This document shows positions 49,737 through 58,775 of a stretch of DNA of 64,000 nucleotides, one piece after another (the stretch's first letter is position 1; every line of letters begins with the position of its first letter). Both the position numbers and the translations under genes were made by a program. The stretch lies in NCBI RefSeq assembly GCF_001650735.1, contig NZ_LXVY01000007.1, positions 1 through 64,000 of the forward strand, written 5' to 3'. The notes beneath the pieces are model-generated. The model saw only the letters and a program-made list of their open reading frames with translations, did no database searches and was not told the DNA's origin. The stretch is from Sphingomonas sp. TDK1. Lineage in GTDB: Bacteria; Pseudomonadota; Alphaproteobacteria; Sphingomonadales; Sphingomonadaceae.

Positions 49737-50303
49737 ATGGTCAAGCTCAATAAGATCTACACCCGCACCGGCGACGCCGGCACCACCGGCCTCGCCGACG
49801 GCTCGCGCGTCTCCAAGGCTTCCGCGCGGATGGAGACGATCGGCGATGTCGACGAGGCGAACAGCGCGATCGGCGTCGCGCGGACCACGCTTGCAGACGG
49901 CGATCCGCTCGACGCCACACTCGCGCGTGTCCAGAACGATCTGTTCGATCTCGGGGCCGATCTCGCCACGCCGGGGGATCGCGAAGGCGCGCTGCGGATC
50001 ACGGCCGAGCAGATCGCATGGCTGGAATCTGCGATCGACGCATGCAACGAAGACCTCGCGCCGTTGAACAGTTTCGTGCTGCCCGGCGGTAGTCCGGCGG
50101 CAGCGGCGATCCACCTCGCACGCGCGATCACCCGCCGGGCCGAACGCGCTGCCGTCGCCGCGAACGACCAGGGCGGTCTCAGCGCTAACGCACTCATCTA
50201 TCTCAATAGACTTTCGGATTTTTTGTTCGTGGCAGCGCGCACCATGAACCAAAAGGGAGAAGCAGACGTTCTGTGGGTGCCTGGGGGGCCTAGCGACCAA
50301 TAG
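49737..50303 (+). CDS. Cob(I)alamin adenosyltransferase (PduO type)
   Basis: Makes adenosylcobalamin from ATP and cob(I)alamin (188 aa). The ATP-binding N-terminus KIYTRTGDAGTTGLADGSRV is present, followed by GDVDEANSAIGVAR, FVLPGGSPAAAAIHLARAIT, RRAERAAVA, and the C-terminal LNRLSDFLFVAARTMNQ. The trimer-interface Arg/Asp residues of the family are visible. No cobalamin synthesis genes are nearby, so it probably serves salvaged corrinoids. Confidence 0.94.
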   Translation: MVKLNKIYTRTGDAGTTGLADGSRVSKASARMETIGDVDEANSAIGVARTTLADGDPLDATLARVQNDLFDLGADLATPGDREGALRITAEQIAWLESAIDACNEDLAPLNSFVLPGGSPAAAAIHLARAITRRAERAAVAANDQGGLSANALIYLNRLSDFLFVAARTMNQKGEADVLWVPGGPSDQ

Positions 50304-50369
50304 CCCTCCGGCCTCGCGCATCCCTCCGTATGGGTTGCCCGGCGGGCATGCTTGCGGTAGGAGAACAGA

Positions 50370-51647
50370 GTGCGAACGGAACCGGCCATATTCGCTGCTC
50401 CCGATGCGCTCGTCCGCCATTTCTCGGCGGTGCGGGCGCTCAGCACCGCGCTCGTCGGGTCGCTGTCGGATGCGGATGCGACGATCCAGTCGATGGACGA
50501 CGCGTCCCCGGCGAAATGGCACCTCGCCCATACGACCTGGTTCTTCGAGACGTTCGTGCTGCGCGATCATGTTGCCGGCTATCGCCTGTTCGACGATCGC
50601 TGGCCGTTCCTGTTCAACAGCTATTATGAGGCCGAAGGCCAGCGCCATGCGCGTCCGCGCCGGGGCATGCTCTCGCGCCCCACGCTGGACGAAGTCCACG
50701 CCTATCGCGCTGCGGTCGATGCAGCGATTTGCGATGCGATCCCAACGCTCGCTCCGGATATTCTGGCGCTGATCGTGCTCGGTTGCCAGCACGAACAGCA
50801 GCATCAGGAGCTGCTGCTTACCGACATTCTCCACCATTTCTCGGTCAATCCGCTCGAACCGGCGGTCTGGCCTGGTGCTGCCAAGGTGCCGGTGGCGATG
50901 CCTGCCCCGATCGGCTGGATCTCGGGAAAGCAGGGGGTGACTGAGGTCGGGATCGACGTGCGCGCGTCGCGCGCGCATGAGGATTTCGCCTTCGACTGCG
51001 AAGGCCCCCGCCATCAGACGCTGCTTGCGCCGCACGCGCTGGCGGACCGCACGATCACCAACGGGGAATGGGCGGCCTTCATCGCCGACGGCGGCTATGC
51101 CGATCCGCGCCATTGGTTGTCGGACGGCTGGGCCTGGGCGCAGGCGAATCAGGTCGCGGCCCCGCTTTATTGGCAGCATATCGACGGCGTCTGGACCCGG
51201 TTCGGGCTCGACGGCCGCCGCCCGATCGACCCGGCCGCGCCCGTCACCCATGTCAGCTTTTTCGAGGCTGACGCCTATGCCGGCTGGGCTGGTGCCCGGC
51301 TGCCGACGGAATTCGAGTGGGAAGCCGCGGCGGCGAACGCCGATCCCTTGTCGGGCAACCAGCTCGACGCAGCCGGGCCGGTCGAGCCGCGCCCGTCGAC
51401 CAGCGGCCCTGCGTGGTTCGGCGATGTCTGGGAATGGACCGGCAGCGCCTACCGCCCCTATCCCGGCTTCCGTGCCGCCGAGGGCGCGGTCGGTGAATAT
51501 AACGGCAAGTTCATGAGCGGGCAGTTCGTGCTGCGCGGCGGCAGTTGCGCGACCCCGCGCGGACATGTCCGCGCCAGCTACCGCAATTTCTTTTATCCCC
51601 ACCAGCGCTGGCAGTTCACCGGCGTACGTCTGGCGAAGGACCTCTGA
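50370..51647 (+). CDS. egtB: Ergothioneine biosynthesis sulfoxide synthase EgtB
   Basis: Non-heme iron enzyme (425 aa) that joins hercynine and a thiol with oxygen. The N-terminal DinB-like domain holds iron ligands: a His in AKWHLAHTTWFFETFVLRDH, and H141 and H145 in GCQHEQQHQELLLTDILHH (HxxxH with E147). The C-terminal sulfatase-modifying-factor-like domain has LADRTITNGEWAAFIADGGY, LPTEFEWEAAAA, WFGDVWEWTGSAYRPYPGF and FVLRGGSCATPRGH. GTG 50370 has GGTAGGAGAA before it. The stop overlaps egtD (TGATG). Whether the thiol donor is cysteine or gamma-glutamylcysteine cannot be read. Confidence 0.94.
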   Translation: MRTEPAIFAAPDALVRHFSAVRALSTALVGSLSDADATIQSMDDASPAKWHLAHTTWFFETFVLRDHVAGYRLFDDRWPFLFNSYYEAEGQRHARPRRGMLSRPTLDEVHAYRAAVDAAICDAIPTLAPDILALIVLGCQHEQQHQELLLTDILHHFSVNPLEPAVWPGAAKVPVAMPAPIGWISGKQGVTEVGIDVRASRAHEDFAFDCEGPRHQTLLAPHALADRTITNGEWAAFIADGGYADPRHWLSDGWAWAQANQVAAPLYWQHIDGVWTRFGLDGRRPIDPAAPVTHVSFFEADAYAGWAGARLPTEFEWEAAAANADPLSGNQLDAAGPVEPRPSTSGPAWFGDVWEWTGSAYRPYPGFRAAEGAVGEYNGKFMSGQFVLRGGSCATPRGHVRASYRNFFYPHQRWQFTGVRLAKDL

Positions 51648-52624
51648 TGCTCAAGCAGGAACTCGAAGACGGCCAGGCCAGCCTTGCCGACCCCCATTTC
51701 CGCGCCGACGTGCTGACCGGCCTTGCCGCCAGCCCGCGTGCGATCCCTGCACGCTGGTTCTACGACCGTCGGGGTTCGGAGCTGTTCGAAGAGATCACCG
51801 AACTCCCCGAATATTATCCGACCCGTACCGAGACAGCGTTGCTTGAGTCGATCTCCGCCGATCTGGGTAGTCTGGCGGCCCCCAATGCGGCGGTGGTGGA
51901 ATTCGGCTCCGGCTCCTCGGTGAAGACGCCGCGGTTGCTCCGCGCGATCGAGCCCGCAGCCTATGTACCGATCGACATTTCGGGCGAGTTCCTGCGCCAC
52001 TCCGCCGCCCAGCTCTCCCAGGCGTTCCCCGGTCTGCCGGTCTATCCCGTCGAGGCCGATTTCCTCCGCCCCGTGCCGCTGCCCGAACAGGTAGCCAAGA
52101 TGCCCAAGCTCGGCTTCTTCCCCGGCTCGACGATCGGCAACATGAACGCCTGGCACGCGGTCGACCTGCTGCGCGCGATGCGCGAATGGCTGGGCGAGGG
52201 CGCCCGGCTGCTGATCGGCATGGATCGGGTGAAGTCACCCGACATCCTAGTCCCCGCCTATGACGATGCGGCGGGCGTGACGGCGGCGTTCAACCTCAAT
52301 CTGCTCGAGCGGATCAACCGCGAGCTGGACGGCACGATCCCGATCGACGCCTTCCGCCACCGCGCGATCTGGAACGCCGATTATGCGCGGATCGAAATGC
52401 ATCTTGAGACGCAGCGCGATGTCGACTTCACCGTCGACGGCCGGCCCTTTGCGATGGCGGCAGGCGAGACGATCCACACCGAGAACAGCCACAAATACGG
52501 CCCCAACGGCGCCCGCCAGCTGCTCCGGGCGGGGGGCTGGACGCCGATCGAGCAATGGACCGACGAGAAGGACTGGTTCGCGCTGATCCTGTGTGAGGCT
52601 CAGCCGCTGCGCCGGGCGCCGTAA
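51647..52624 (+). CDS. egtD: L-histidine N-alpha-methyltransferase EgtD
   Basis: SAM-dependent enzyme (325 aa) that trimethylates histidine to hercynine, the first step of ergothioneine synthesis. Motifs are ARWFYDRRGSELFEEITELP with EYYPTRTE, NAAVVEFGSGSSVKTPRLL (SAM loop), LGFFPGSTIGNMNAWHAVDL, and TENSHKYGPNGARQLLRAGG. These match the EgtD family throughout. It is coupled to egtB; egtA and egtC are not present in the window. Confidence 0.96.
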   Translation: MLKQELEDGQASLADPHFRADVLTGLAASPRAIPARWFYDRRGSELFEEITELPEYYPTRTETALLESISADLGSLAAPNAAVVEFGSGSSVKTPRLLRAIEPAAYVPIDISGEFLRHSAAQLSQAFPGLPVYPVEADFLRPVPLPEQVAKMPKLGFFPGSTIGNMNAWHAVDLLRAMREWLGEGARLLIGMDRVKSPDILVPAYDDAAGVTAAFNLNLLERINRELDGTIPIDAFRHRAIWNADYARIEMHLETQRDVDFTVDGRPFAMAAGETIHTENSHKYGPNGARQLLRAGGWTPIEQWTDEKDWFALILCEAQPLRRAP

Positions 52625-52667
52625 CAGACCGTTGACCGGGCGTGTGCCAGGCCGCAAGGGTCTGGCC

Positions 52668-53669
52668 ATGCGCTTCTTTTCGGACAATGCCGCCGCCGTC
52701 TGCTCGCCCGTGCTCCAAGCGCTGGTCGAGGCCAACACGCTCGACACCGCCTATGACGGCGACGCCTGGTCGAAGCAGCTTGACGGCGCCTTTTCCGACC
52801 TGTTCGGCACCCGGGCTCGCGCGCTGTGGGTGCCGACCGGCACCGCCGCGAACTGCCTTGCGCTGACTGCGCTCTGTCCGCCGCATGGCGGCATCATCTG
52901 CCACCGCGACGCGCACATCAATTGCGACGAGGGCGGCGCGCCCGAATTCTACACGCACGGCGCCAAGCTGCTCACTGCCGCCGGGCCCGGCGCCAAGCTG
53001 ACGCCCGAAGCGATCCATGCCGTGATCGACCCGATCCGCAACGACGTGCACCAGGTGCAGCCGCACGCGATCTCGATCACCAACGCCACCGAATATGGCT
53101 TGGTCTATACGCCGGACGAGGTGGCGGCGATCGGCGAGTCCGCCAAGGCCCGCAGGCTGGGCCTGCACATGGATGGGGCCCGCTTCGCGAACGCCGTCGC
53201 GCACCTTGGCTGCCATCCGGGCGAGGTGACCTGGCGTGCCGGTGTCGACGCGCTGAGTTTCGGCTTCGTCAAGAACGGGGGCATGAGCGCCGAGGCGCTG
53301 ATTTTCTTCCGGCCCGAACTGGCCGACGTGACGCTCTATCGCCGCAAGCGCGCCGGGCTGCTCTTCTCCAAGGGCCGCTATCTCGCCGCGCAGCTGCTGG
53401 CGATGCTCAAGGACGGGGTCTGGCTCGCCAATGCCCGCGCGGCCAATGCCGGCGCGCGGCTGCTCGCAGAGGCAGCGGGCGACCGGCTGGTGCACCCGGT
53501 ACAGGCTAATGAAGTGTTTCTGAAAGCGAGTCCGGCGGAGGCCAATGCCTTGCGCGCGCTCGGCTTCGACTTCTATGACTGGGCCGAAGGCGAAGTGCGC
53601 CTCGTCACCAGCTGGGACCAGACGGAGGACGCGATCCGCCCGCTCGCCGAGGCGATCGCCGCGCTGTGA
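52668..53669 (+). CDS. PLP-dependent threonine aldolase / beta-eliminating lyase
   Basis: A 333-aa fold-type I PLP enzyme of the low-specificity threonine aldolase group. It starts MRFFSDNAAAVCSPVLQALV. Cofactor contacts are seen in VPTGTAANCLALTALCPPHG, ICHRDAHINCDEGGAPEFYT, HMDGARFANAVAHLGCHPG, and K202 in LSFGFVKNGGMSAEALIFF. It lies 43 nt after egtD on the same strand. Threonine aldolase is the safest call, but as a relative of beta-eliminating lyases it might take the place of the EgtE C-S lyase; that is inference. Confidence 0.88.
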   Translation: MRFFSDNAAAVCSPVLQALVEANTLDTAYDGDAWSKQLDGAFSDLFGTRARALWVPTGTAANCLALTALCPPHGGIICHRDAHINCDEGGAPEFYTHGAKLLTAAGPGAKLTPEAIHAVIDPIRNDVHQVQPHAISITNATEYGLVYTPDEVAAIGESAKARRLGLHMDGARFANAVAHLGCHPGEVTWRAGVDALSFGFVKNGGMSAEALIFFRPELADVTLYRRKRAGLLFSKGRYLAAQLLAMLKDGVWLANARAANAGARLLAEAAGDRLVHPVQANEVFLKASPAEANALRALGFDFYDWAEGEVRLVTSWDQTEDAIRPLAEAIAAL

Positions 53670-54583
53670 TCGGCGCGCAACCCCCTCGTTCCTCCCGGCT
53701 GACGGTTCTGATTCCGTTTCTGCTGGTAACGCTGATCTGGGGCTCCACCTGGCTCGTCATCAAGGACCAGCTGGCAGTGGTGCCGCCGAGCTGGTCGGTG
53801 AGCTATCGCTTTCTCGTCGCCGGGGTGACGACGTTGCTCTGGGCGGCGGCACGGCGCGATCGGCTGTGGCTCGACGCGCGCGGGCTGGCGTTTGCGGCGT
53901 GCCTCGGGCTCGCCCAGTTCGTGCTCAATTTCAACTTCGTCTATCGGGCAGAATCGCACGTCACCTCTGGTGTGGTCGCAGTGGTCTATGCGCTGCTGCT
54001 GGTTCCCAACGCGATCCTCGCGCGCCTCTTCCTCGGCCAGAAGATGGGACGACAGCTGCTGATCGGATCGGTCGTGGCAATGGCGGGCGTGGCGTTGCTC
54101 TTCCTCCACGAGGCTCGGCTGAACCCCGTCGGCCCGCATGAGGCGCTGATCGGCATCGGCATCGCGCTGTTGGGCGTGCTGTCCGCCTCGGTCGCGAACG
54201 TGATGCAGGCGACCGGCACCGCCAAGGCCTATCCGATGGCGACCACGCTCGGCTGGGCGATGCTGATCGGATCGGCACTCGACGCGGGCTTCGCCCTCGT
54301 AACGGTCGGCCCGCCCGTGATCGAGACGCGGCCCGCCTATCTGCTCGGGATTCTCTATCTCGGCGTGATCGGCTCCTCGATCACCTTCACCATCTACTTC
54401 CAGCTGATCCGTACCATCGGCCCCGCCAAGGCCGCCTATACCAGCGTGCTGATCCCCGTGATCGCAATGCTGCTCTCGACGTTGTTCGAAGGCTATCGTT
54501 GGTCGCTGCTGGCGGTGGCCGGCGGCGTACTGGTGCTTGTCGGGCTGGTGCTTGCCTTGAGGGCGCGAAGGCCCAACCGGTAA
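53666..54583 (+). CDS. EamA-family (DMT) transporter
   Basis: Ten-helix membrane permease (305 aa, GTG start overlapping the previous stop). It has two EamA repeats: VLIPFLLVTLIWGSTWLVIK with VPPSWSVSYRFLVAGVTTLL, and later ALIGIGIALLGVLSASVANV with PAKAAYTSVLIPVIAMLLST. DMT family members export amino acids and other metabolites; the substrate is unknown. Its overlap with the PLP lyase gene ties it to the egtB-egtD run. Its 3' end overlaps the convergent SDR gene by 91 nt. Confidence 0.9.
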   Translation: MIGAQPPRSSRLTVLIPFLLVTLIWGSTWLVIKDQLAVVPPSWSVSYRFLVAGVTTLLWAAARRDRLWLDARGLAFAACLGLAQFVLNFNFVYRAESHVTSGVVAVVYALLLVPNAILARLFLGQKMGRQLLIGSVVAMAGVALLFLHEARLNPVGPHEALIGIGIALLGVLSASVANVMQATGTAKAYPMATTLGWAMLIGSALDAGFALVTVGPPVIETRPAYLLGILYLGVIGSSITFTIYFQLIRTIGPAKAAYTSVLIPVIAMLLSTLFEGYRWSLLAVAGGVLVLVGLVLALRARRPNR

Positions 54584-55320
54584 TCGGCGTAGCGCGGCCG
54601 CCAGCCCAGCAGCCGCTTCGCCTTGCCGTTCGCGACACGGCGATTTTCTGCATAGAAGGCGCGCGAGGCGGGGCTAAGGTCCACCGCGTCCGGCGAAACC
54701 GCCGGACCGGCGTCGATCCCCAGCAGTTCGGCTGCATAGGCGAGCACCTCCGCCTGGGGGGCGGGCAGGTCATCGGACAGGTTGTAGGCCCCCGGCGGCC
54801 CCTCGAACGCAGCGATCACGCCGGCGATGAGATCATCCACATGCACGCGACTGAACACTTGTCCGGGGAAAAACACGCGCGTTGCACCGGCCGCCATGCG
54901 CTCCAGCGCCGAGCGCTCCGGGCCATAGATCCCGGGCAGGCGGAAGACATGCGCGTTGGGCAGAAGACCCCAGGCGCGATCGGCATCGAGACGGCCGCCG
55001 CGCCGGCCCCGCAATGGCGCGCTCTCGTCGACCCATCCGCCGCCGGTGTCCCCATAGACGCCGGTGGACGAAAGATAGCCGAGCCATTTCCCGCCCGCCG
55101 CCAGATCCGCACCATAAGCCACCAGCACCGGATCGGCTTCGCCCGGTGGAATGCTGGAAAGGATATGGGTGGCGCGGGCTATTTCGGAGCGTGTTCGAGC
55201 CGCATCGCCGAAGGTGGCGCGGGTCACCGTCGCGGTCGATCCTCCAGCCGCCTCCACCGCTGCCATCAGTCGCGCGGCGGTATAGCCGGGGCCGAAGACC
55301 AGCAGGCGCACGGTGCTCAT
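54493..55320 (-). CDS. NAD(P)-binding SDR / epimerase-like protein (YeeZ-like)
   Basis: Rossmann-fold protein of 275 aa, of the atypical SDR type. The nucleotide motif is LLVFGPGYTAARLMAAVEAA, with LSSTGVYGDTGGGWVDESAP at the active-site position and FRLPGIYGPERSALERM as a typical epimerase patch; FSRVHVDDLIAGVIAA is also conserved. The Ser/Thr/Pro-rich last 22 residues lie in the overlap with the convergent transporter. No specific substrate. It overlaps the M28 peptidase gene by ATGA. Confidence 0.88.
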   Translation of the reverse strand: MSTVRLLVFGPGYTAARLMAAVEAAGGSTATVTRATFGDAARTRSEIARATHILSSIPPGEADPVLVAYGADLAAGGKWLGYLSSTGVYGDTGGGWVDESAPLRGRRGGRLDADRAWGLLPNAHVFRLPGIYGPERSALERMAAGATRVFFPGQVFSRVHVDDLIAGVIAAFEGPPGAYNLSDDLPAPQAEVLAYAAELLGIDAGPAVSPDAVDLSPASRAFYAENRRVANGKAKRLLGWRPRYADYRLGLRALKASTSPTSTSTPPATASSDQR

Positions 55321-56924
55321 CGCGCGCCGGTGCCGCTGAACAGAATGCCGAAGAAATCGCCCTTGTTCCAGCTGGGCTGCGCATCGCCATTGGCGAGCGC
55401 CTGCACAGTGGCGAGTCCGACATGCTTGTACTTCACCGCCGAATTCCAGTCGAACGGGAGGTCGATCTGGTCGGAGGGCTTGTGGTAATTCTCGTCGAGG
55501 AACTTGCGCGCGACCGCCGCGCCCGTGCCGCCGGGGCCGGTGTCGATCGATACCGACGGAATGCCGGCCTGGACGAAGCTGTAATGATCCGATCGGACGA
55601 AGAACATTTCCTCGGGTGCGGGATCGGGCACCACGCCCAGCCCCTCCGCTCTGGCCGCCGCCGTCACCACGGTGCCGATGCTCGATCGCTCGCCGCCCAG
55701 CACTACCAGATCGACCAGCGGGTAGGTGAGGATCGGCATGTCGAAATTGACGTCGGCGACAATCGTGCCCTTGGGTACGGTCGGGAAATGGGCGAAATAG
55801 TCGGACCCGATCAGGCCCTTTTCCTCGGCGGTCAGCGCGACGAACAGCAGCGTGCGGCGTGGGCGCTTGCCTTGCTCGATCGCCTTGGCGATTTCGAGCA
55901 GCATCGACACGCCGATCGCATTGTCCATCGCGCCGTTATAGATCGTGTCGCCCTTCACGGGCTCGCCGACACCGACATGGTCGAGATGCGCGGAAAGCAC
56001 GACCGCCTGGCTCTTCAGCGCCGGATCGCTCCCTTCGATCATCCCTACCACGTTGCGGCTCTCGCGCGTAGAAAGGCGGGTCTTGGTGGCCACGCCGAGT
56101 GTGCCAACAAGCGGACCGGTCGGGATGCGGCGGCCGCGCGTTTCGGCGGCGAGCACATCGGCCCAGCGGATCCGGGCGCCTTCGAACAGCTTGGCGGCCC
56201 CGGCCTGACTGACCTGGCCGACCATCGGCGCATCGGGCGAAACGTCGTTGGCAACGCCGTCCGGGCCTGCCCAACCGGTGCGCGGATAGGCGAAATAGGG
56301 CGCAAAGCCCTCGACCGTCATCTCGCGGCGACGCGCCATCGTCTCGATCACCAGCACGGCCTTTGCGCCACGCGCTGCCGCCAGCCGGGCCTTCTGCCCG
56401 TCATCACCGAAATGGGCGGTGACGTCGCTGGGCAGACCCTTGGGTGCGCCGGCGAGGATCGCGACGATCTTACCCCGCACGTCCAGGCCCTTGTAATCGT
56501 CGCGCTGGCCATCCGGATACACGATGCCATAGCCGGCGAACACGACCTCGCCCTCCGCCCTGAAGTCGGGGCGCGAGGCGACGGGCTCGTTGACGAAGTC
56601 CTTGCCGAAGGCCAACGCCACGCTCTTGCCGCCCCGCATGAGCGTCCATGCTGCCTTTTCCGCCGGACGATAGGTGACGAGCTTCACCTGCTGGAACCAT
56701 CCGCCGTTCGCGCCGGGCTTGAGGCCCATCGCCAGCATCCGGGCGGCGACATATTCGGCGGCGACGTCGAAGTCGCGCGTCCCTGCCTCGCGCCCGCGCA
56801 GTGCATCGGAGGCGAGGAACTGGACATGCGCCTTCAGCGCCGCCTGCTCCGGGGTGAGCGGCGCCTGCTGCGCCAGCACCGGGCTGGCCAGCAGGAACAG
56901 CGCGAGCAGCGGCCGAAGCGTCAT
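55317..56924 (-). CDS. Secreted M28 family metallopeptidase (first of a tandem pair)
   Basis: Zinc aminopeptidase-like enzyme of 535 aa with signal peptide MTLRPLLALFLLASPVLAQQ. Two zinc ions would be bound by His and Asp in VVLSAHLDHVGVG, the Asp of YNGAMDNAIGVSML, the Glu pair in ALTAEEKGLIGSD, Asp in VADVNFDMP and the late His in ENYHKPSDQIDLP. A PA-type insert domain lies at about residues 120-260 (FAGYGIVYPDGQRDDYKGLD). It is a close paralogue of the next gene, 6 nt away. Probably periplasmic peptide digestion. Confidence 0.94.
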   Translation of the reverse strand: MTLRPLLALFLLASPVLAQQAPLTPEQAALKAHVQFLASDALRGREAGTRDFDVAAEYVAARMLAMGLKPGANGGWFQQVKLVTYRPAEKAAWTLMRGGKSVALAFGKDFVNEPVASRPDFRAEGEVVFAGYGIVYPDGQRDDYKGLDVRGKIVAILAGAPKGLPSDVTAHFGDDGQKARLAAARGAKAVLVIETMARRREMTVEGFAPYFAYPRTGWAGPDGVANDVSPDAPMVGQVSQAGAAKLFEGARIRWADVLAAETRGRRIPTGPLVGTLGVATKTRLSTRESRNVVGMIEGSDPALKSQAVVLSAHLDHVGVGEPVKGDTIYNGAMDNAIGVSMLLEIAKAIEQGKRPRRTLLFVALTAEEKGLIGSDYFAHFPTVPKGTIVADVNFDMPILTYPLVDLVVLGGERSSIGTVVTAAARAEGLGVVPDPAPEEMFFVRSDHYSFVQAGIPSVSIDTGPGGTGAAVARKFLDENYHKPSDQIDLPFDWNSAVKYKHVGLATVQALANGDAQPSWNKGDFFGILFSGTGAR

Positions 56925-56930
56925 CCGCGC

Positions 56931-58583
56931 TTACTTCGCCCCCGGGCCGTCATAGGTCAGGCCGAAAAAGTCACCCTTGTTCCACACCGGCTTCTCGTCA
57001 CCATTCGCAATCGCGCTGGCGATGCGGAAGTTCACGTCGACGAAGCGCACGCCCGACTGCCAGTTGATCGCCGGCTGCTGATCGATCTGGTCGGATGGCT
57101 GGTGATAGTGGTTCTTCATGAAATGATCGATCGCCGCGCGACCCGGTCCGCCGGCACCCGGCCACAGGAAGACGGAGGGCACACCCTTGCGCACGAAATT
57201 ATAATGGTCGCTGCGAACGAAGATGTTCTCGCCCGGCAGCGGATCGTCTGACATCTTCACACCGATCTCCGCCGCTGCCTTGGCGACGATCGGCCCTAGC
57301 GTCGAGTGGTTGGCGCCGTAGACCACGATATCCTCAAACGGATAGGTGATGATCGGCATGTCGAGGTTCACGTCCGCGACGATCCGGTTCTTGATCGTCG
57401 GGTTGTTGGCGAAATAATCGGAGCCGACCAGGCCCTTCTCCTCCGCCGTGACCGCCAGGAACAGGATGGAGCGGCGCGGCTTGGTGCCCGCGGCCTTGAA
57501 GCGCTTGGCCTCCTCGATCAGCGAGGCCGTGCCGATCGCGTCGTCCAGCGCGCCGTTGTTGATCGTGTCGCCCTTCGCATCGGGGCGCCCCACGCCGATA
57601 TGGTCGAGGTGCGCGGAGAGCACGACGACCTCGCCGGCCAGCTTGGGATCGCTGCCTTCGATCAGGCCGGCGACATTGAAGCTCGGCATCGGCGTCAGCG
57701 TGGTCTTCGCCGCGACGGTCAGCGTGCTCGGCAGCTGGAACGCCTTGAAGGTCGCGCCGTCCACGGCCGCCGCCTTGGCGATCGCTGCCCAGGGGGTCTT
57801 GCTGCCGGCGAACAGCTTCTCCGCGCCGGCGAGGCTCAGCATGCCCAGGCCGGGCGTGCCGGGGGCCGCGATATGACCGGTGCCGTCGGCATTGCCCCAC
57901 GTCACGCGCGCGCGGTTCGCATAGGCCGCGTACATCGAGAAAGGCCGGCTCTTGGCGGTGAGCGGCGATTCCAGCGTGATATAGCCGATCGCCCCATGTT
58001 TCCTGGCGATCTCGGCCTTGGCGGCGGGGTTCTGGAAGTGTGCGCCTTCCTCGCTCGGGAAACGCGAGGGGGCGCCACCGAAGAAGGCGACGATCTTCCC
58101 CTTGGTATCGACGCCCTTATAGTCGTCGCGCCCCAGGCCGACGATGCCGTATCCGACGAACACTACCGGTGCCGTAACGCTGAATTCTGGCTTTTCCGGG
58201 TTGGCGCCGACGATGAAGTCCTTGCCTGCCTCCAGCGCGACTGTCGCTGCCTTTGCGCGGCCGATCGACATCGCGCCGGCGCCGTCCAGCTTGTAGCTGA
58301 TCAGCGGCACCTTCTGCAGATAGCCGCCGTCATCCCCCGCCGGCTTCAGTCCGGCAGCATAGAATTGCGATGCGACGTAATTGGCCGCGATTTCGAATTC
58401 AGGGCTGCCCGCATCCCGGCCCTTCAGCGCGTCCGAAGCGAGGAACATCACATGGCTCTTCAGCGCCGCCTGGTCGGCGGGCAGGGGGGCATTGATGACG
58501 GCGTTCCGCTCGGCGGCGGTCTGGGCGAGGGCGGGCGACGCCGCGGCAAGGAGAAGGGCAAGCGGCGCAGTCGATCGGAACAT
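56931..58583 (-). CDS. Secreted M28 family metallopeptidase (second of a tandem pair)
   Basis: Paralogue (550 aa) of the downstream gene, with the same order of features. Signal peptide MFRSTAPLALLLAAASPALA, inserted PA-like domain (VVFVGYGIVGLGRDDYKGVD), and zinc ligands in VVLSAHLDHIGVG, NNGALDDAIGTASL, AVTAEEKGLVGSD, VADVNLDMP and NHYHQPSDQIDQQ. Both end with the same WNKGDFFGL-type motif. ATG 58583 starts the signal peptide; upstream frame is non-coding. Upstream gene of the M28-M28-SDR operon. Confidence 0.94.
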   Translation of the reverse strand: MFRSTAPLALLLAAASPALAQTAAERNAVINAPLPADQAALKSHVMFLASDALKGRDAGSPEFEIAANYVASQFYAAGLKPAGDDGGYLQKVPLISYKLDGAGAMSIGRAKAATVALEAGKDFIVGANPEKPEFSVTAPVVFVGYGIVGLGRDDYKGVDTKGKIVAFFGGAPSRFPSEEGAHFQNPAAKAEIARKHGAIGYITLESPLTAKSRPFSMYAAYANRARVTWGNADGTGHIAAPGTPGLGMLSLAGAEKLFAGSKTPWAAIAKAAAVDGATFKAFQLPSTLTVAAKTTLTPMPSFNVAGLIEGSDPKLAGEVVVLSAHLDHIGVGRPDAKGDTINNGALDDAIGTASLIEEAKRFKAAGTKPRRSILFLAVTAEEKGLVGSDYFANNPTIKNRIVADVNLDMPIITYPFEDIVVYGANHSTLGPIVAKAAAEIGVKMSDDPLPGENIFVRSDHYNFVRKGVPSVFLWPGAGGPGRAAIDHFMKNHYHQPSDQIDQQPAINWQSGVRFVDVNFRIASAIANGDEKPVWNKGDFFGLTYDGPGAK

Positions 58584-58775
58584 CGGGTTTCCCTGGTAGT
58601 CGCAACAATATTTCAAGCCTAGCAGCGCTGGTTTGATGGTCAATTCCTCCCGATGCGCGGGCGGACAACATTTCCGGCGGCGAACAGAGGCCCCAAGCAT
58701 CGATCGAATTTCCCGCAAAGCTGATCGAGAGAATAGAGTAGCAGCCGCCCCCGCATGTCCTATATCGAAGCCTGT

